This document shows positions 1 to 12,115 of a stretch of DNA of 60,000 nt, piece after piece. Both the position numbers and the translations under genes were made by a program. The notes under the pieces are model-generated. The model saw nothing but the letters and a program-made list of their open reading frames with translations. It was not told the origin of the DNA and did no database searches. Source of the DNA: Apostichopus japonicus (taxonomy: Eukaryota; Echinodermata; Holothuroidea; Aspidochirotida; Stichopodidae); NCBI RefSeq assembly GCF_037975245.1, contig NC_092569.1, positions 13,786,501 to 13,846,500 on the forward strand, read 5' to 3'. Each line of letters begins with the position of its first letter. Position 1 is the stretch's first letter.

Positions 1-116
1 CATCTGAGGACAAGAAAAGATTTGGAGTACTATACATCAATGACTCTCAAAGTAAATGAAAAAATATGAACATATGGTCGTGAAATGATATTGAATTCTT
101 GTGATATAATTCCAGA

Positions 117-119
<3 letters not shown>

Positions 120-178
<59 letters not shown>
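120..178. repeat. (TA)n, 3' tail of a SINE
   Basis: Pure TA for about 58 nt, directly abutting the 3' end of the minus-strand SINE at 181-302. Confidence 0.97.
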
Positions 179-180
<2 letters not shown>

Positions 181-181
<1 letters not shown>

Positions 182-302
182 GAAAATCGTAATGAGTTGG
201 AAAATCAAGAACAGTGAAAAAACTTCCAGCCTCCACCGATATTCGAACCCGGGCCTCCCGCTCTGTTCGCGGATACCCTAATCACTAGGCTATGGACGCT
301 GA
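181..302 (-). mobile_element. tRNA-derived SINE, copy 1
   Basis: On the minus strand a tRNA-like head starts AGCGTCCATAGCCTAGTGAT (box A region) and has box B-like GGGTTCGAATATCGG. It is followed by GGAGGCTGGAAGTTTTTTCA and a body ending TCATTACGATTTTCA, then TA repeats. A 90%-like copy is at 8644-8767, and a partial one at 8300-8395. Confidence 0.88.
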
Positions 303-431
303 TTATATGTGCAGAGGTTCCAAACCGGTAAGGAAGGTCGTAATTCCACTTAAGGCGTTGTCACCTGTATCGAACAATACCATTTCTGTTTTTGGTGACA
401 TATTTTGCCTTACTCTAGAGATCAAACATGA

Positions 432-432
432 T

Positions 433-497
<65 letters not shown>

Positions 498-498
498 G

Positions 499-547
<49 letters not shown>
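432..547. repeat. Compound (CA)n(TA)n microsatellite
   Basis: About 19 nt of AC repeats followed by about 97 nt of TA with GTATA interruptions. Confidence 0.97.
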
Positions 548-559
548 ACCTACGTTGAG

Positions 560-1080
560 GTCACCAAATTTATGCTACAAAGACAAATATAAGTTTACTT
601 TTACGGAGTGTCTGCAAAGTACATAATTTCAACAAAACTAGAATGTCTAGTATGTCTCAAAAAAGCCCAATCATAAGCTGTGCCGCATACCTACGATTCC
701 TGGCATAACGAAGCATTGAATAGAACGTCCTTAAAGCTTATAGGAAAGACGGGCCTCAACTTTAGCGCTACACGTCTATTCATGATTTCAACATTCTTTG
801 GTCATGTTTCAAGATCTCGCTCAAATGTAACTAACAATCCAATGTCAAATTCTGTTGCACCATCCAAACTACCTTGAACCATGTCTTTTAAATTCATCAT
901 TAAAATAGACGCGTTTACCAGTCTGTAATTAAAAACCTGACTTGGAGGTAAATATTTACGAAATATCTATTGTTATTATTTAGGGGCAAAACCAACTCGT
1001 TTTATAAGAGATCTGGCGAACCAAGTTAATTCACGTGAGAGGCTAACGCAATAATAATGGCACCGTGCGTTCAAAAGCGT
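560..1080. other. No feature recognised
   Basis: Short open stretches such as 680-877 show no family resemblance or repeat. Confidence 0.6.
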
Positions 1081-1099
1081 GCTTCGTAAGCGTAGAAGG

Positions 1100-1420
1100 A
1101 ACATGACAATTGTTGACGTGTCAACGTGTTGATGATATGCAACAATTTGTCAACAAAAAAACAAAATAAAAACAACGAAAACTGACGTTTCAATGTGATG
1201 TATGATCTCGTCAAAATGACAACAATCTGAAATTTTACGTTATGATTACATCACGCCAACTCATCAAAGTGACAGATTTTTTGTTGTTGAAAATTCAAGT
1301 TTTTTTCGATATGCATTAAGTCGTCAAAATGTCAACAATTTGAATATTGACGCTTTGTCGAGAAGTATTAACTCGTCAAAATGACAAAAATCTGCAAAGT
1401 TATGTTTTAGCGAGATATTC
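1100..1420. repeat. Degenerate tandem repeat with CTCGTCAAAATGACAA
   Basis: The motif CTCGTCAAAATGACAACAAT recurs in diverged form near 1205, 1258, 1320 and 1373 (spacing about 50-60 nt), followed each time by an AT-rich segment. Earlier, weaker relatives such as TTGTTGACGTGTCAACG lie near 1110. Confidence 0.6.
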
Positions 1421-2560
1421 TAAAGTTATAACTGTTAATAACGGAAGCATAGCCTTATTGAAATGAACGAATAAACTAAACGAACCCTAAATAGGATCAA
1501 AGTTGCTAGTATTATATTTTGTGTGTGTGTGTCGGGCTCGGCAGGCCTACTAAGCCCAATGAAAATTATTACGTACAGCTGAAAGGCAAAAATAAATCAA
1601 ATATGACCAGTCAAAACTATGCAATATGCATCGAAAATCACTTACTATAGCCTGGTCACACATGCAAGAGCTCTAGTGTGTATTTGATATTTCAATATAT
1701 TTTTTATACTTCTATAGTGCGATTCCGCTGAAATTATGTTACTTTTGCTACCGTATTTGATTGAATGCATTTTCGACATTCTTCATTCGATTTGGTTGAC
1801 ATTTCGTCAGTTTGCGTGAGTTAACAGTTCACACATGCGGTCATAGTTTGTAAATGTGAAGGTCATTTGATGTCACGAGAGGTCATTTTCTGAGAACGTT
1901 CAAAATGCTTCTCCTCCTGGAGCGTTTGTACAAGTCTGCTGAAATGTTGTGGATATAACGTTTGAAAGGTGGTGAACCAAAGTTGCTCAGGAAAAATATT
2001 TTTGTCGTCATGTGAGTGTCCAAAAAGGACCTTCTGTAGAGTTATTAGTTATTGATGAAATGTAGGCCATAGATTATATGAAATGGTCATGAAATTTGCC
2101 TTTCAAATATTTATTATTCATGACCAGTATGCGTTTGATGTGCATTATTCATGACCAGTATGCTTAATTTTCCCGCCATTTTGGGTGACTTCAAAGTCAA
2201 AGAATTACTTGTTATTCAGGCTACCTATCTAGTTCGATAGCATTCTCTATTAATGGACTTCTTGGCAGACTTGCAATTTAAACTATTACACAGTTTGTGT
2301 CGAATACGTTATAATGTGAGATTGACTTATATTGTTGGAGCCGGTACCGATTTCTGCTCTTTAACCTTTCTCCGTGGTACGTCGATAATAAGCAGGTCGC
2401 AGGTCGTTCTACAATTAAATAGGTGCATGCAATTGTCGAGCACCATTTTTTGGGTCAGCGCAATTCAAACATGATATCCACGACATTTTAGCAGATTTAG
2501 AAGAAGAATACGTTTTTACGTTTTCGTTCTATTATTGCATGCATGAAAAGTACGAAAAAA
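1420..2560. other. No gene recognised
   Basis: A 19-nt direct repeat (ATTATTCATGACCAGTATGC type) occurs near 2110 and 2145. There is no coding signal I can support. Confidence 0.6.
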
Positions 2561-4757
2561 TCAATTTGCCTACAAATAGGGAGTTTCATGCATTGGTGCC
2601 ATACTTACTTTTGTACATGACATCATTTCGGGGCTAAATCAGAAAGACACAGCATTGTCAAAAGTCCTATTCTTAGATTTTTCAAGCGCATTTAATACAG
2701 TATTGCCTAATCGCCTAATTCAAGATCTATGTAACTTTATTGAAGAACCATGGCTTATTCATTGCAAACTCTGTACAAGGCTGGTCTAGGCAAGTGAAAT
2801 TACAAAAGGGATTTTCTTCTAAATCGGATATTAAAATTGGCGTTCCTCAAGGGGGTCCTCTATCAGCTCTACTTTTCACCATTTACACGGATGAGAAACG
2901 CTCAGGTTAAAGCTGCAATGTTACTAAGTATACAGATGATACTGCTGTTTCCTGCAGAATCAGTAACAGCACACACAGTAAAGATCAAGATGATTATCAG
3001 TACTTTATTTTTAGATAGTTGCTTGTGTGAGCAGAAAAATCTCATTTTGAATCCAAATAAATCAAAAGAAATCTTGTTTGAAAATATAAATGTTAAGCAC
3101 AAAGGTTTTATGAATGTTCAAGAACAGAGAAATATAATTCAGGGCTCGTGCGTTGATCGTACCTCTTGCACTATGTATCTAGGGGTGTGCATTGACGATA
3201 AGTTAACTTTTAAAAATCATATCTCGAAAATGTTAGCTAAAGTCTATTACATTTTTTTCGACATTAGCATTCACTGTCCCATACTTTTCCAGTGATACAA
3301 TAGAAAGGGTGTTCGCGGCGTCTGTCTTGCCAATCCGAGTATATTCGGTTCCAGCTTGGTATCATTTTGTACACGTTAAAGATAAGAGAAGAATAAGAAG
3401 TTTCCTTAAATTTTGTTCAAAAATTTTCAGACTTAATTATGAGAATCTTGTATATAGACAAGGGCGGCGGAACCGGGGGGGCACAGGGGGCACGTGCCCC
3501 CCCCCACTTTTCCTCAGGTTAAAAATGTGCCCTTTTTCTACCAAAAAATTTCTAAATAAAAAAAGAGTTAACAAAGCGAAACCCACGTCGAATGAAATAT
3601 TTCGGGAATTTTTAAATGTTTACTACCACAGGCGTAGGAGCCCAATTTGAATTGGGGAGGCTGTAACGACTTGCCCGAAAAACATTACCAAAATTTTTCG
3701 CGCGCTACGCGCGCGTTCAACATCTTAATGTGCATATCATATAGGCATGCGTTGGTTATTACATCGCATGCCAATAACATACAATCATTTGCCGTGTTAC
3801 AACCCTTCCAAATTGGTTAGAATTATTCGGAAAGTCGTTACAATAATAATCATCATAATAATATCAGTTTAACCATTGAAAAACACATAGAAAATTATTT
3901 TTCTTTCAGTATTTTCACATATTTCATTTGCTTTCATGCATGTATCGATCGCGTGTGCAGGGACTTGGACTTTATAATGATTTCACCTCATTTTGTCTTT
4001 TTCCTTGTTTCCCAATTTGCATAGATATTGCAGTGCTAATATGCATTGTTTCCTTGAGGGGGGGGGGGGGGTGGTGGCGTTGATGGAGTGATGTGTATAC
4101 GCAAATAAGATAACACAATAAGAGTTATAAAGGGTACTAAATATCAGGCTGCATCAGTCCAATCGAATTTCTGCTACTAGTGCCCTTCGACGTTGGTGCC
4201 CCCCCCCCCCAGATTGAAAGTGCTTCCGCCGCCCTTGTATATAGAGTCAATGAATCTGCTAGGAATGAATTTGTAAGACTTGTCAAATATATTAAAACTA
4301 CTAACGAACATCCTCTACATTCCAAGCTCAACTCTCTGTGCAATAAAACAAATTATAATTGAGAAATCCAAATATCACTCCATGTTTTAGAATTAGTGTC
4401 TTTAAGAACTCGTTAATTTACAGAGCAGCCCTTTTTGTACAAAACGGCTCCTTAGATCATTTATTGTAGCTTTTGATAATGTTTTAGAATTGTTACTCTT
4501 TAAGAACTCGTTTTATTTACAGAGCAGCCCCTTTTTGTAAACTGGTAAAGACAGCTTCTTAGATCCTTTGTTGATGCTTTTTGATCATTTTGATAACTTT
4601 TGTAACGCTTTTTATGTTTCATTATTATCTTAATCTCATAAACCTTTAGATGTCTTTAACCTGTAGTTTTGATGTTCTGTATATTTTATATATTTTTATC
4701 CTATTTATAAATTTCTCTGTAAATTTATACTGGAATCAAGAAATGAAATGAATTGAA
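2560..4757 (+). mobile_element. CR1/Rex1-like LINE 3' fragment, split by a hAT-like insertion
   Basis: Frame-shifting plus-strand translation shows RT blocks in order. KVLFLDFSSAFNTVLPNRL is near 2660-2715, GVPQGGPLSALLFTIYTD near 2838-2895, and KYTDDTAVSCRIS near 2928-2965 (YTDD in place of YADD). LNPNKSKEILFENI follows near 3050, YLGVCIDDKLTFKNHI near 3175-3225, and a C-terminal region with LPIRVYSVPAWYHF near 3330. The reading frame runs into the hAT-like element at 3459 and resumes after it as VNESARNEFVRLVKYI, to a TAA at about 4360. The 3' UTR contains a 100-bp duplication (about 4384-4590) and ends GAAATGAAATGAATTG near 4757. The 5' part is missing and several frameshifts are present, so it is dead. 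The 5' boundary is approximate. Confidence 0.85.
3459..4237. mobile_element. hAT-like non-autonomous element inside the LINE
   Basis: 779 bp with perfect 14-bp terminal inverted repeats CAAGGGCGGCGGAA, flanked by the 8-bp target duplication TATATAGA (3451-3458 and 4238-4245). Removing the element and one duplication restores the LINE reading frame (ENLVYR then VNESAR). The subterminal regions are long G and C runs. There is no transposase. A second end-like motif, CAGGCGTAGGAGCCC at 3632, suggests a nested or composite origin. Confidence 0.93.
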
Positions 4758-4759
4758 GT

Positions 4760-7700
4760 GCATATACTGTTGGGTTTTGCAATGGGGCATAGTTTATTCC
4801 TAATAATAAGTACAACGATCTACTGCATAAAATAACTTCGTTTCCATTTTTTTAAGGAATACAACTTTCTAGCATTTAAACAAACAATGTGTGCTAAAAA
4901 AGGAGCATAAGGCAAAGAAAAAAAGAGATGAAAGGAAAGGAACTGACACCGTTATCTCGCCAATGTCTTATACTTTTTGTACAAACAAATAGATTAAACT
5001 GCTCAGAAATATTCCAGTCAAAACAAATTTCTCAAGTAGAAGCTTAGCTGAACTTCTGGAGCGTTGCTGCTTTAGTTTTCTTGTTTTTACTGGGGTTTCC
5101 CAGGTTTAAATGCATGGTCAATGAACTTCGTATACTTTCTAGTAGTGTGAAATGCGCTTAATTCGTAAATGGGTAAACAATTAACAATGAACACTTGACA
5201 CTTTTGATAGAATTTCAGCAAGTTACCATGATCACGCTAAAAGTCAAATGTAGAACCGTGTGACTTTCGGCCGACAAAACTAAATGTATTATTAAAAGAA
5301 TCATGCATGTAAACATTGTAAAAAGGCCTTAGTGTTTATGAAATTTCATGAAACAAGTAGATTTCTTATAAATCAGGCAATTGAAGTCGGATAGACTCAG
5401 AAATAGCGCGAGCAGATAGAAATCGTTCATAAATGGTTGTGAAAAGTACCTTTTAAAATAATACAACAGCAAAAGTTTTGTTTTCGAGTGTAAAGCAATT
5501 TTATTATTTTACGTATCAAATTTTCACAGACAATACAAACTTTGCTGACACACCAAGCCTACGAATGACGTGACTGAAACTCTCGATTCACGAAATCTTT
5601 AGCAAGTTTCAATCACAATTACCGTCACACACCTTAAGAAGTTCAGTACAATAAATGTGCAATCTTTACATGACCCCATCCGTATTGGAGAATTTGGATG
5701 TATATAAATATGTAAACATAAGTTTATTCTGCAGACATTTCATACTGTCATTATTTAAATTGAATGCTTTACCCCGATAGACAACCCGAGAGCCCTTTGA
5801 TAACATAATCGGTGGTGTATGAAGCTGTAGGCTTATTCTGGCGGTGCGGGTTACGATGGGGGGGGGGGGGGGGGAGGTACCGATAATTAGGATAATGCCT
5901 GGTAGGGAAGAGCAGTTCCAGATATATTTTGCTCCTCCTATATATTACTTTTCGGGCTCAACTAGATGCAAATGTATGAAGGCAAGTAAGGTAAAAAGGC
6001 AACAAAAAACGGAACGTAAATGCAACTATCTTGTGTTCGGATTTGTCCGTAAATATAATTTTCAATCACGGTAAAAAGGTTTCTTAATAACTGTTATTAA
6101 TATGTAACGGAGCTGAACAGTAATAACATCTGTTGAACTTATTGCTGTGAACGTTCACGAGATATCGCAAGTCCTCTGTAGCCATTGTTATTCAGAAATA
6201 TGGTTTGCAATATTATCGTCTTATATAGCTGACCGTGCATTCGCAAGAGTTCAGAGATCATCCAAGCGAGCGTCTGACAAGGTTCGAGATCTCAAGAAAT
6301 CTCGCATAAGAGGAGTTGGCTATTGCCCCCTAATGCGTCAGTAGACTAAAGCTAGCAGACAATATTGACCAACTAATCACCTTTTTTTTTCCATTTCCAA
6401 ATAAAGAGCTTTTATTTTTTAACAATATCAACAATGAGAATTATTTTGATATGCGTCATATATCAAAGCTGGTAGAATACATTCATATTTCGCTTCAGTG
6501 TTAGTGGAATATTTTCAGTTTCAAGACCTGGATAACCTTTAAGAAAACATTACTTTTATTATGGTTTCCTTGGATAGAATTAATATTTAAATTATTACCC
6601 GGGTGTATCGTCGTCTAATTTTGTTTTTGGTTTGAGCTTCCATTGATACGGTTCGTTGATTTATTCAAATTATTCATTAATGATTTCACAGCACATTCAC
6701 TTTTATTTTTTAACACTACCAATAATGTTTTTCATATTGTGTAATAATAATGGCAGCCAGCGATGATAACGTGAATGGATAATTGCCAGTTATATTTTCT
6801 CTGAAATGACGAAATTTACCATTTTATAAAAAATAAAAAAATTATAAAAAAATCTAGCCACGTTATAGAATCTATATCATTCAGTGCCAAGGCAAAAGTA
6901 AATATTCTTTTAAAGCAAAATGAATTTAATTCATTTGAAAATAGTAAAAAAGGAAAATCGAATCTAAGTAACTCACCCCTGTTAATGCAAAAATATGCCA
7001 TGCGATCAACACGGTGTAAAGCTTGTAGCCTACCCCAGCACTCAGACGGTATCCCATTGCGTTAGGCCTTGTTTTTCAGTACCACCACCAATTGCTCCAG
7101 AAATCAGCAAGAAGAAAGTAAGACATCCAAGCTAAAGGTTTGGGCAGGGAAGTCTTCCAAAAGTACCGTAGATGTTTGTCGACACTTTCGTTATTATTTG
7201 TGTCAGTATATACATGTATACAGTCTCTTAGAGGTATGACTTATTCTATTTCACAAGTCTCTCCAAGACTTCGGTGTCATAGACACACCTAGAGGTAAGG
7301 TTCATGTTCCGTGGGGGCAGACATTTAGTAGAAAGTACAGTCTCCACATGAATGTTGAAACACGGATATGAACGATGTCTAAGTTTTTGACGTCATCGTC
7401 AAGATACTAAAAACACAGTAAATGTTTATACTGTCAATATAGGAAATCTGCTCATATAATATTAAAGAGTAAAGAGAAAGCGAAAGGACTATACACCAGA
7501 GACGGTGAACATCCTCGCCAACGTATTCTGGACAAAACCTTGCAGAATAGATCGTTTAACAAGTCACATTAAGACAATAAACCTATAAGATAGGCCATAT
7601 GTGAATTCTGAAGGTTACAGTTTTGAGAAAATCACAGGCTTACTTTACAAGGGCTATAGTTCCACCAGTTTGAAAACACAAAAACACGGAGGTGTGTCTC

Positions 7701-8275
7701 AAGTCAAATGTTGTCACACAAAGGCATTTGTTTGTTATTTCTAGTACAGAGCAACAGACAAATGGAATTGAATGTGAGAGAAACATCCCATTTTCATATG
7801 TCTGAGCACCATGCAACTAAACGTTTACACAGAAAGCTATCAACAACATTTGCGTGAGATGATTTATTCAAACATTAAAACTCTTTAACATCAACTGTTT
7901 ATTCCTGCCTTTTAAGTTGTGCCAAGATAGAACACATTTTGTTTAAACAAAATGTCAGCTTTTTTTTGTGATTTGATGATGCTCCCGTTCAGTTGTAAAA
8001 TTGGGACAAAATTAACTTACTTCCGGTAGTACAGCCGACACTGGAGTGGAATCAGTTCAACCGAGAGGTATATATCTCCTCTTGTTGCTAAACAATGACA
8101 CGACACATTTAAACTTCCGAAATAGTGGTCGCAAGGTATTCAAACGTTGTGTATTGCGAGTAGCGCTTGTAAAGGTAATCAGCAAATCAAACAGTTAGGG
8201 AAGATGAAAAACTATATAAATTATACATGAATGCTTCTTATTCATTTTGTGTAAATCTCAAAACAGACAAAATAT
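4760..8275. other. 3.5 kb without a recognised feature
   Basis: AT-rich sequence with an 18-G run near 5857. Short open stretches (5844-6074, 6147-6344 and 6816-7001 reverse) do not resemble any family. The sequence near 7200-7350 has short GAGGTAWG repeats only. Confidence 0.6.
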
Positions 8276-8299
8276 AAAAGATGATCCTGTGTATCTTAA

Positions 8300-8394
8300 G
8301 CATGTTGCATAATCTTCAGACCTCCTCTGCAACCCATTAGGGTTCGAATCCCGGTGGAGGCAGGAAGTTTTGTCACTGTTCTGGATTTTTATTA

Positions 8395-8395
<1 letters not shown>
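8300..8395 (+). mobile_element. tRNA-derived SINE, copy 3 (partial)
   Basis: Plus strand: box B-like GGGTTCGAATCCCGGTGG is followed by AGGCAGGAAGTTTTGTCACT and GTTCTGGATTTTTATTA, matching the bodies of the copies at 181-302 and 8644-8767, then TA repeats. The 5' (box A) part is diverged. It faces copy 2 tail to tail. Confidence 0.75.
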
Positions 8396-8600
<205 letters not shown>

Positions 8601-8643
8601 AATGCAATGGAGGTAAACGACAAAGGCAAATGAATATATATAA

Positions 8644-8763
8644 ATGAAAATCGTAATGAGTTGGAAAATCAAGAACAGTGAAAAAACTTTCAGCCTCCAC
8701 CGGGATTCGAACCACGGGCCTCCCGCTGTGTACGCGGACACCCTAACCACTAGGCTATGGACG

Positions 8764-8767
<4 letters not shown>
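8644..8767 (-). mobile_element. tRNA-derived SINE, copy 2
   Basis: Minus strand: AGCGTCCATAGCCTAGTGGT (box A region), then GTGGTTCGAATCCCGGTGG (box B), then the same GGAGGCTGAAAGTTTTTTCA body and TCATTACGATTTTCATTTA end as copy 1. The head is bordered by another TA run at 8767-8812. Confidence 0.9.

Positions 8768-8812
<45 letters not shown>
8767..8812. repeat. (TA)n microsatellite
   Basis: About 45 nt of pure TA directly at the 5' end of SINE copy 2. Confidence 0.97.
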
Positions 8813-8815
<3 letters not shown>

Positions 8816-8825
8816 TGTCTATCAA

Positions 8826-8990
8826 TATATTAAGTAAATAAAGATAAAGACAGCAGAAAAATACCATTCATGACCGGTTTCGTCTTTTTGGGACTCATCA
8901 GGCGAGGGTAGGAATCGAACCCCGGATCGTTATGTCACCGACCGAAGTCCGTATCACTCGACCGCAGTGATTTTACTGGTGTGTGAATGC
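8826..8990 (-). mobile_element. tRNA-like/hammerhead composite element, copy A
   Basis: Minus strand: CACACCAGTAAAATCACTG, then box A-like TGCGGTCGAGTGATAC (about 8951-8966), box B-like GGGGTTCGATTCC (8911-8923), a degenerate hammerhead (8865-8908) and an AT-rich tail ending in TTTATTTACTTAATATAT. It matches copy B at 32041-32264 in order and sequence. Confidence 0.8.
8865..8908 (-). ncRNA. Degenerate hammerhead ribozyme
   Basis: Core CTGATGA and GAAACCGGTC are intact, but stem II has lost a base (GTCC against GAC) and stem I (CCCTCGC against ATGAATG) contains several mismatches, including the pair next to the cleavage site. Probably inactive. Confidence 0.7.
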
Positions 8991-9479
8991 GTATAAACTG
9001 GCTTTGTTTAACTGTCAATCCGTATATATATACATGTGATACCAGTTGCTGTCGATGGTACGTGGAGTCGCATTCCGTTGAGCATTATTGCTATGGCAAC
9101 ACGATACGCGCTACCATGATATAATCATCTCAATACTAGATACACCCATCTTTGATTTGGTACATGAATTGTTGGCATCCCAGATTTAAGCGCGACATAT
9201 CCAGAAATAAGAAGCACGCTTGGAGTTTCAACCGCAGATTTGATTCGACATGTTTGTTGTCCGATGGTATATATACCAAGTTCAACATGTTGATATCTGC
9301 TTTGACTCATTTATCTAATATGATACTTCTTTTATTACGTTCTCCTTCGATATACACATATGAGCTTCGCTGTAGCCTTCGATATATTCATACCAGGATA
9401 TATTGATTTCAGTTTGAGTATACTTTCTGTATTTATGAAATGGTCTTCACATCCTCCCATGTTCTTTTATGACAACCAG

Positions 9480-9620
9480 GGAGACAAATACAAGGGATCC
9501 TAGGCCACAAAAAAGTGTGATACCACCCCCGAGTATTGTAGCCCCGACGGACCTCGAACCCTAGCACGGTTTACATGAAACCAACAAGGCATGAGTCTTT
9601 ATCGCATTGGCCAACACGTC
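9480..9620 (-). mobile_element. Possible tRNA-derived SINE, different family
   Basis: Minus strand: GTTGGCCAATGCGATAAAGA resembles box A, and GTGCTAGGGTTCGAGGTCC resembles box B about 45 nt later. The sequence after it ends TGTGGCCTAGGATCC. A second weak tRNA-like head (TGGCTCAGTTGGTAGAG on the minus strand) lies at about 9735-9755. Confidence 0.5.
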
Positions 9621-9894
9621 AGCAGATAAAAAATGTTTATAAAAACTTCACAGAGGTATACGTGAAAGAGAAAAGAAACTTGCATGTACTGACTTCAGGT
9701 GGACTCTGTTTCGCGATATCAGGTTACCAGGACACTCTCTACCAACTGAGCCATTTAACTACAATTGCTTCTCACAAGAGTTTATTATAACATAAAGGTT
9801 AAAAGAAAAACATATTCATAACAAAAATCTGCATTGCCTTTAACGTTACCTCCTTCTTGTCAATCTTCCTTACATTAGCACAATGCATATTAAA

Positions 9895-10500
9895 GGATTG
9901 GTTCAGTTGTCATACATGTTTATGTTATATGAAAGAGGACAATAAAAGAAACACAATGGTGAAAAAACTGTTCAAATATCTTTTTCGGTTAAAGAGATAT
10001 TCAAGTGTAAAGTTTTATCAGGTTGTGTAGAAACTGCTGAAATCTGACTAGCTGTGATGTCACATCCTCACATTCCTGAAAAGTCTTTGTTTTTTTCTCT
10101 AAATATTTTGTGAGATTTCATGACTTTCAACCAGAAGATATGTCAGGAGATTTCATATTTGTCAAAGGAAGTATTTGAGATTAAACATCTGAAGAATTTT
10201 TGATTATATTATTTTCAAATGTGTTAAAAAATGTAAATAATTTTTAAAGAAATATATTCACAAATGTTAAGGAAGTGAGGATGTGACGTCACACCCTCAC
10301 ATTAAGTCTTTCTACACCAGTCGTTTGCAAAGAAATTTGATATCTTCAAAGTGTCATAACTCCTTAACAGAGTATGCTATCATAGTAGTTTCTTCACTGT
10401 TCATTTTGTCTTTTTGTGCAGTTAGCTTACAATGTTTTATTTACATACCAGTGAGCAGAAAAGTTTATTGTTATCTTTTTTAAATTCCATTTGTACAGTA
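9895..10500. mobile_element. Foldback (MITE-like) element
   Basis: The two halves are roughly inverted copies. The left half has GTGTAGAAACTG and GATGTCACATCCTCACAT; the right half has GAGGATGTGACGTCACACC and TCTTTCTACACCAG. Outer parts also pair (AAAGAGGACAAT and the reverse of ATTTTGTCTTTT). The boundaries are approximate and I did not find a clear target duplication. Confidence 0.6.
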
Positions 10501-10504
10501 AGCG

Positions 10505-11505
10505 TACGCTAGATTATATATTGATGACTCCGAAGGAAGCAGAATAATTACACTGGATTTCGTTTCTCAACAATATCATATTCGGTAATACATCGAAGCA
10601 GGGAAAAGAATTCCGTTTTCTTTAAAAGATATAAATGCACAGGCCCATTAAGCTAAGATGTTATTAATGAACACGCCTGAGAAATAACACAAGCTCCCGT
10701 TAATGGTAATTACCGGTACGTAATAAAACTGCTAAAGGTCACTGTGTAAAGAGGGTGTTTGATAAACCTTAACCCACTTCTCATACGTACGTCTCCCGGG
10801 ACAGTAGTTCTAACGTCGTGAGCGATTTATTATCGAGAATCGCTCTCCTTTTTATGAACTGGGATGTCCTATTTATATAACATTGAATTCATCTTAATGT
10901 TTTCCATACATAATGAGTAGAGTATATCCTTTTAACTCTATAATAACCAACGAAGTTAATAAAACTATTTCTAAACTCTCCTCGAAGCAATTTGGCGCCC
11001 AATCTGGGCAGTATCAGTTCTGCGAAATTCAGTGGTCAGATACCGAAAATTGTTGAAGGACACAAAAGAGATAGGAAAGCGAGATGTGGAAATGGATGCA
11101 ATATGGTTATATATTTTATTGGTATATATATTATTATTTCTATATCAAAATACAATAACAACTTTGCAAACTCTACTCAACCGAAACAAGACAAACAGGC
11201 TCTTCGACACCGTCGAGAGACGATGGCGGCAGCGATTGGTTACAATCATTTTACAAAGCTTGGCTTTCATTCGGTCTTGTTTCTAAAAATAACATTTAAC
11301 TACTTTAAGCTCCATCTAACTAGTACCCCCCCCCCCTTCTGTGTCGGGGGAACGACAAAGGAAGCAAAATGAACAAGTAATAACATTTATACATGACAGA
11401 ACCGAATACAGATGACTAAGGAAGGAACTAAAAACAAAACACAAAATGTTTTAAAACAGATAACAGGAGAGAAGAGGATATATACATACACACACTCACA
11501 CACAC
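10505..11505. other. No feature recognised
   Basis: A C11 run is at 11326. No gene, repeat family or RNA is seen. Confidence 0.6.

Positions 11506-11508
<3 letters not shown>

Positions 11509-11538
<30 letters not shown>
11509..11538. repeat. (CA)n/(TA)n microsatellite
   Basis: About 30 nt of TA preceded by a degenerate ACACAC stretch from 11485. Confidence 0.95.
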
Positions 11539-11539
<1 letters not shown>

Positions 11540-12115
11540 CAAAAATATAGAAAAAAATATATATAGAAAAACACAACAAGATAGCAGAAGTGAAACAGAA
11601 ACCTGTAAAGGAGAAGAACAAATGTAACTTGAACTAAGAGAGCAAAATAAATAATTATAAACCAAAAAACATGAAATATATAGAATAAAAAATGCAGGAA
11701 AGTTAATGGGATGGAAACTTACCATGGGAGGAGAACACATGAAGATGAATAACGGTAGAAAATGGATAGAATAGAAGAGGATATATGTAAGAGGGGGAGA
11801 GGGAGACAAAAAGATAGTGGAAAAGGAGAGAAAGAAAAAAAAACAGGTACCAAAGGAGCACGGTGGGGTAGATAGAAAAAAAGGAAACAATAGATAACAA
11901 AAACAAACCGGAACACAAATGAACAACAGACAAGGGGAAAAAATAAAGACAATACAGGCGAAAAGAACAATGGTTAGGGTAGCAATCAGGGGAGAAAGTG
12001 CAATAGAAAACGGAGAGATTGGAGTAAACTGGAAAAGGGCGCAGAGAAACGTAGAGAAAGATGGAGATGAGAAGGACAAGAGAAACGAATATAAACTGAG
12101 CAGAAGAGATTAATT
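11540..12115. other. Strongly purine-biased (GA-rich) stretch
   Basis: The plus strand is about four-fifths A and G over roughly 550 nt, with motifs such as GGAGAGAAAG and AGGAGAG. The bias opens long Ser/Phe/Leu-rich frames on the minus strand that I do not accept as genes. Confidence 0.75.

Noticed and set aside
181-302. True tRNA gene
   Set aside because: Box A and box B are present but the cloverleaf does not close and a non-tRNA body follows, repeated in other copies: a SINE.
2902-3102. Minus-strand open frame over the LINE
   Set aside because: Antisense shadow of the reverse transcriptase fragment.
8865-8908. Active hammerhead in copy A
   Set aside because: Core is kept but stems I and II are mispaired, including beside the cleavage site.
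11387-12079. 230-residue Ser/Phe/Leu-rich open frame on the minus strand
   Set aside because: Arises from the purine-rich plus strand, contains a (TA)n-derived segment and has no domain.
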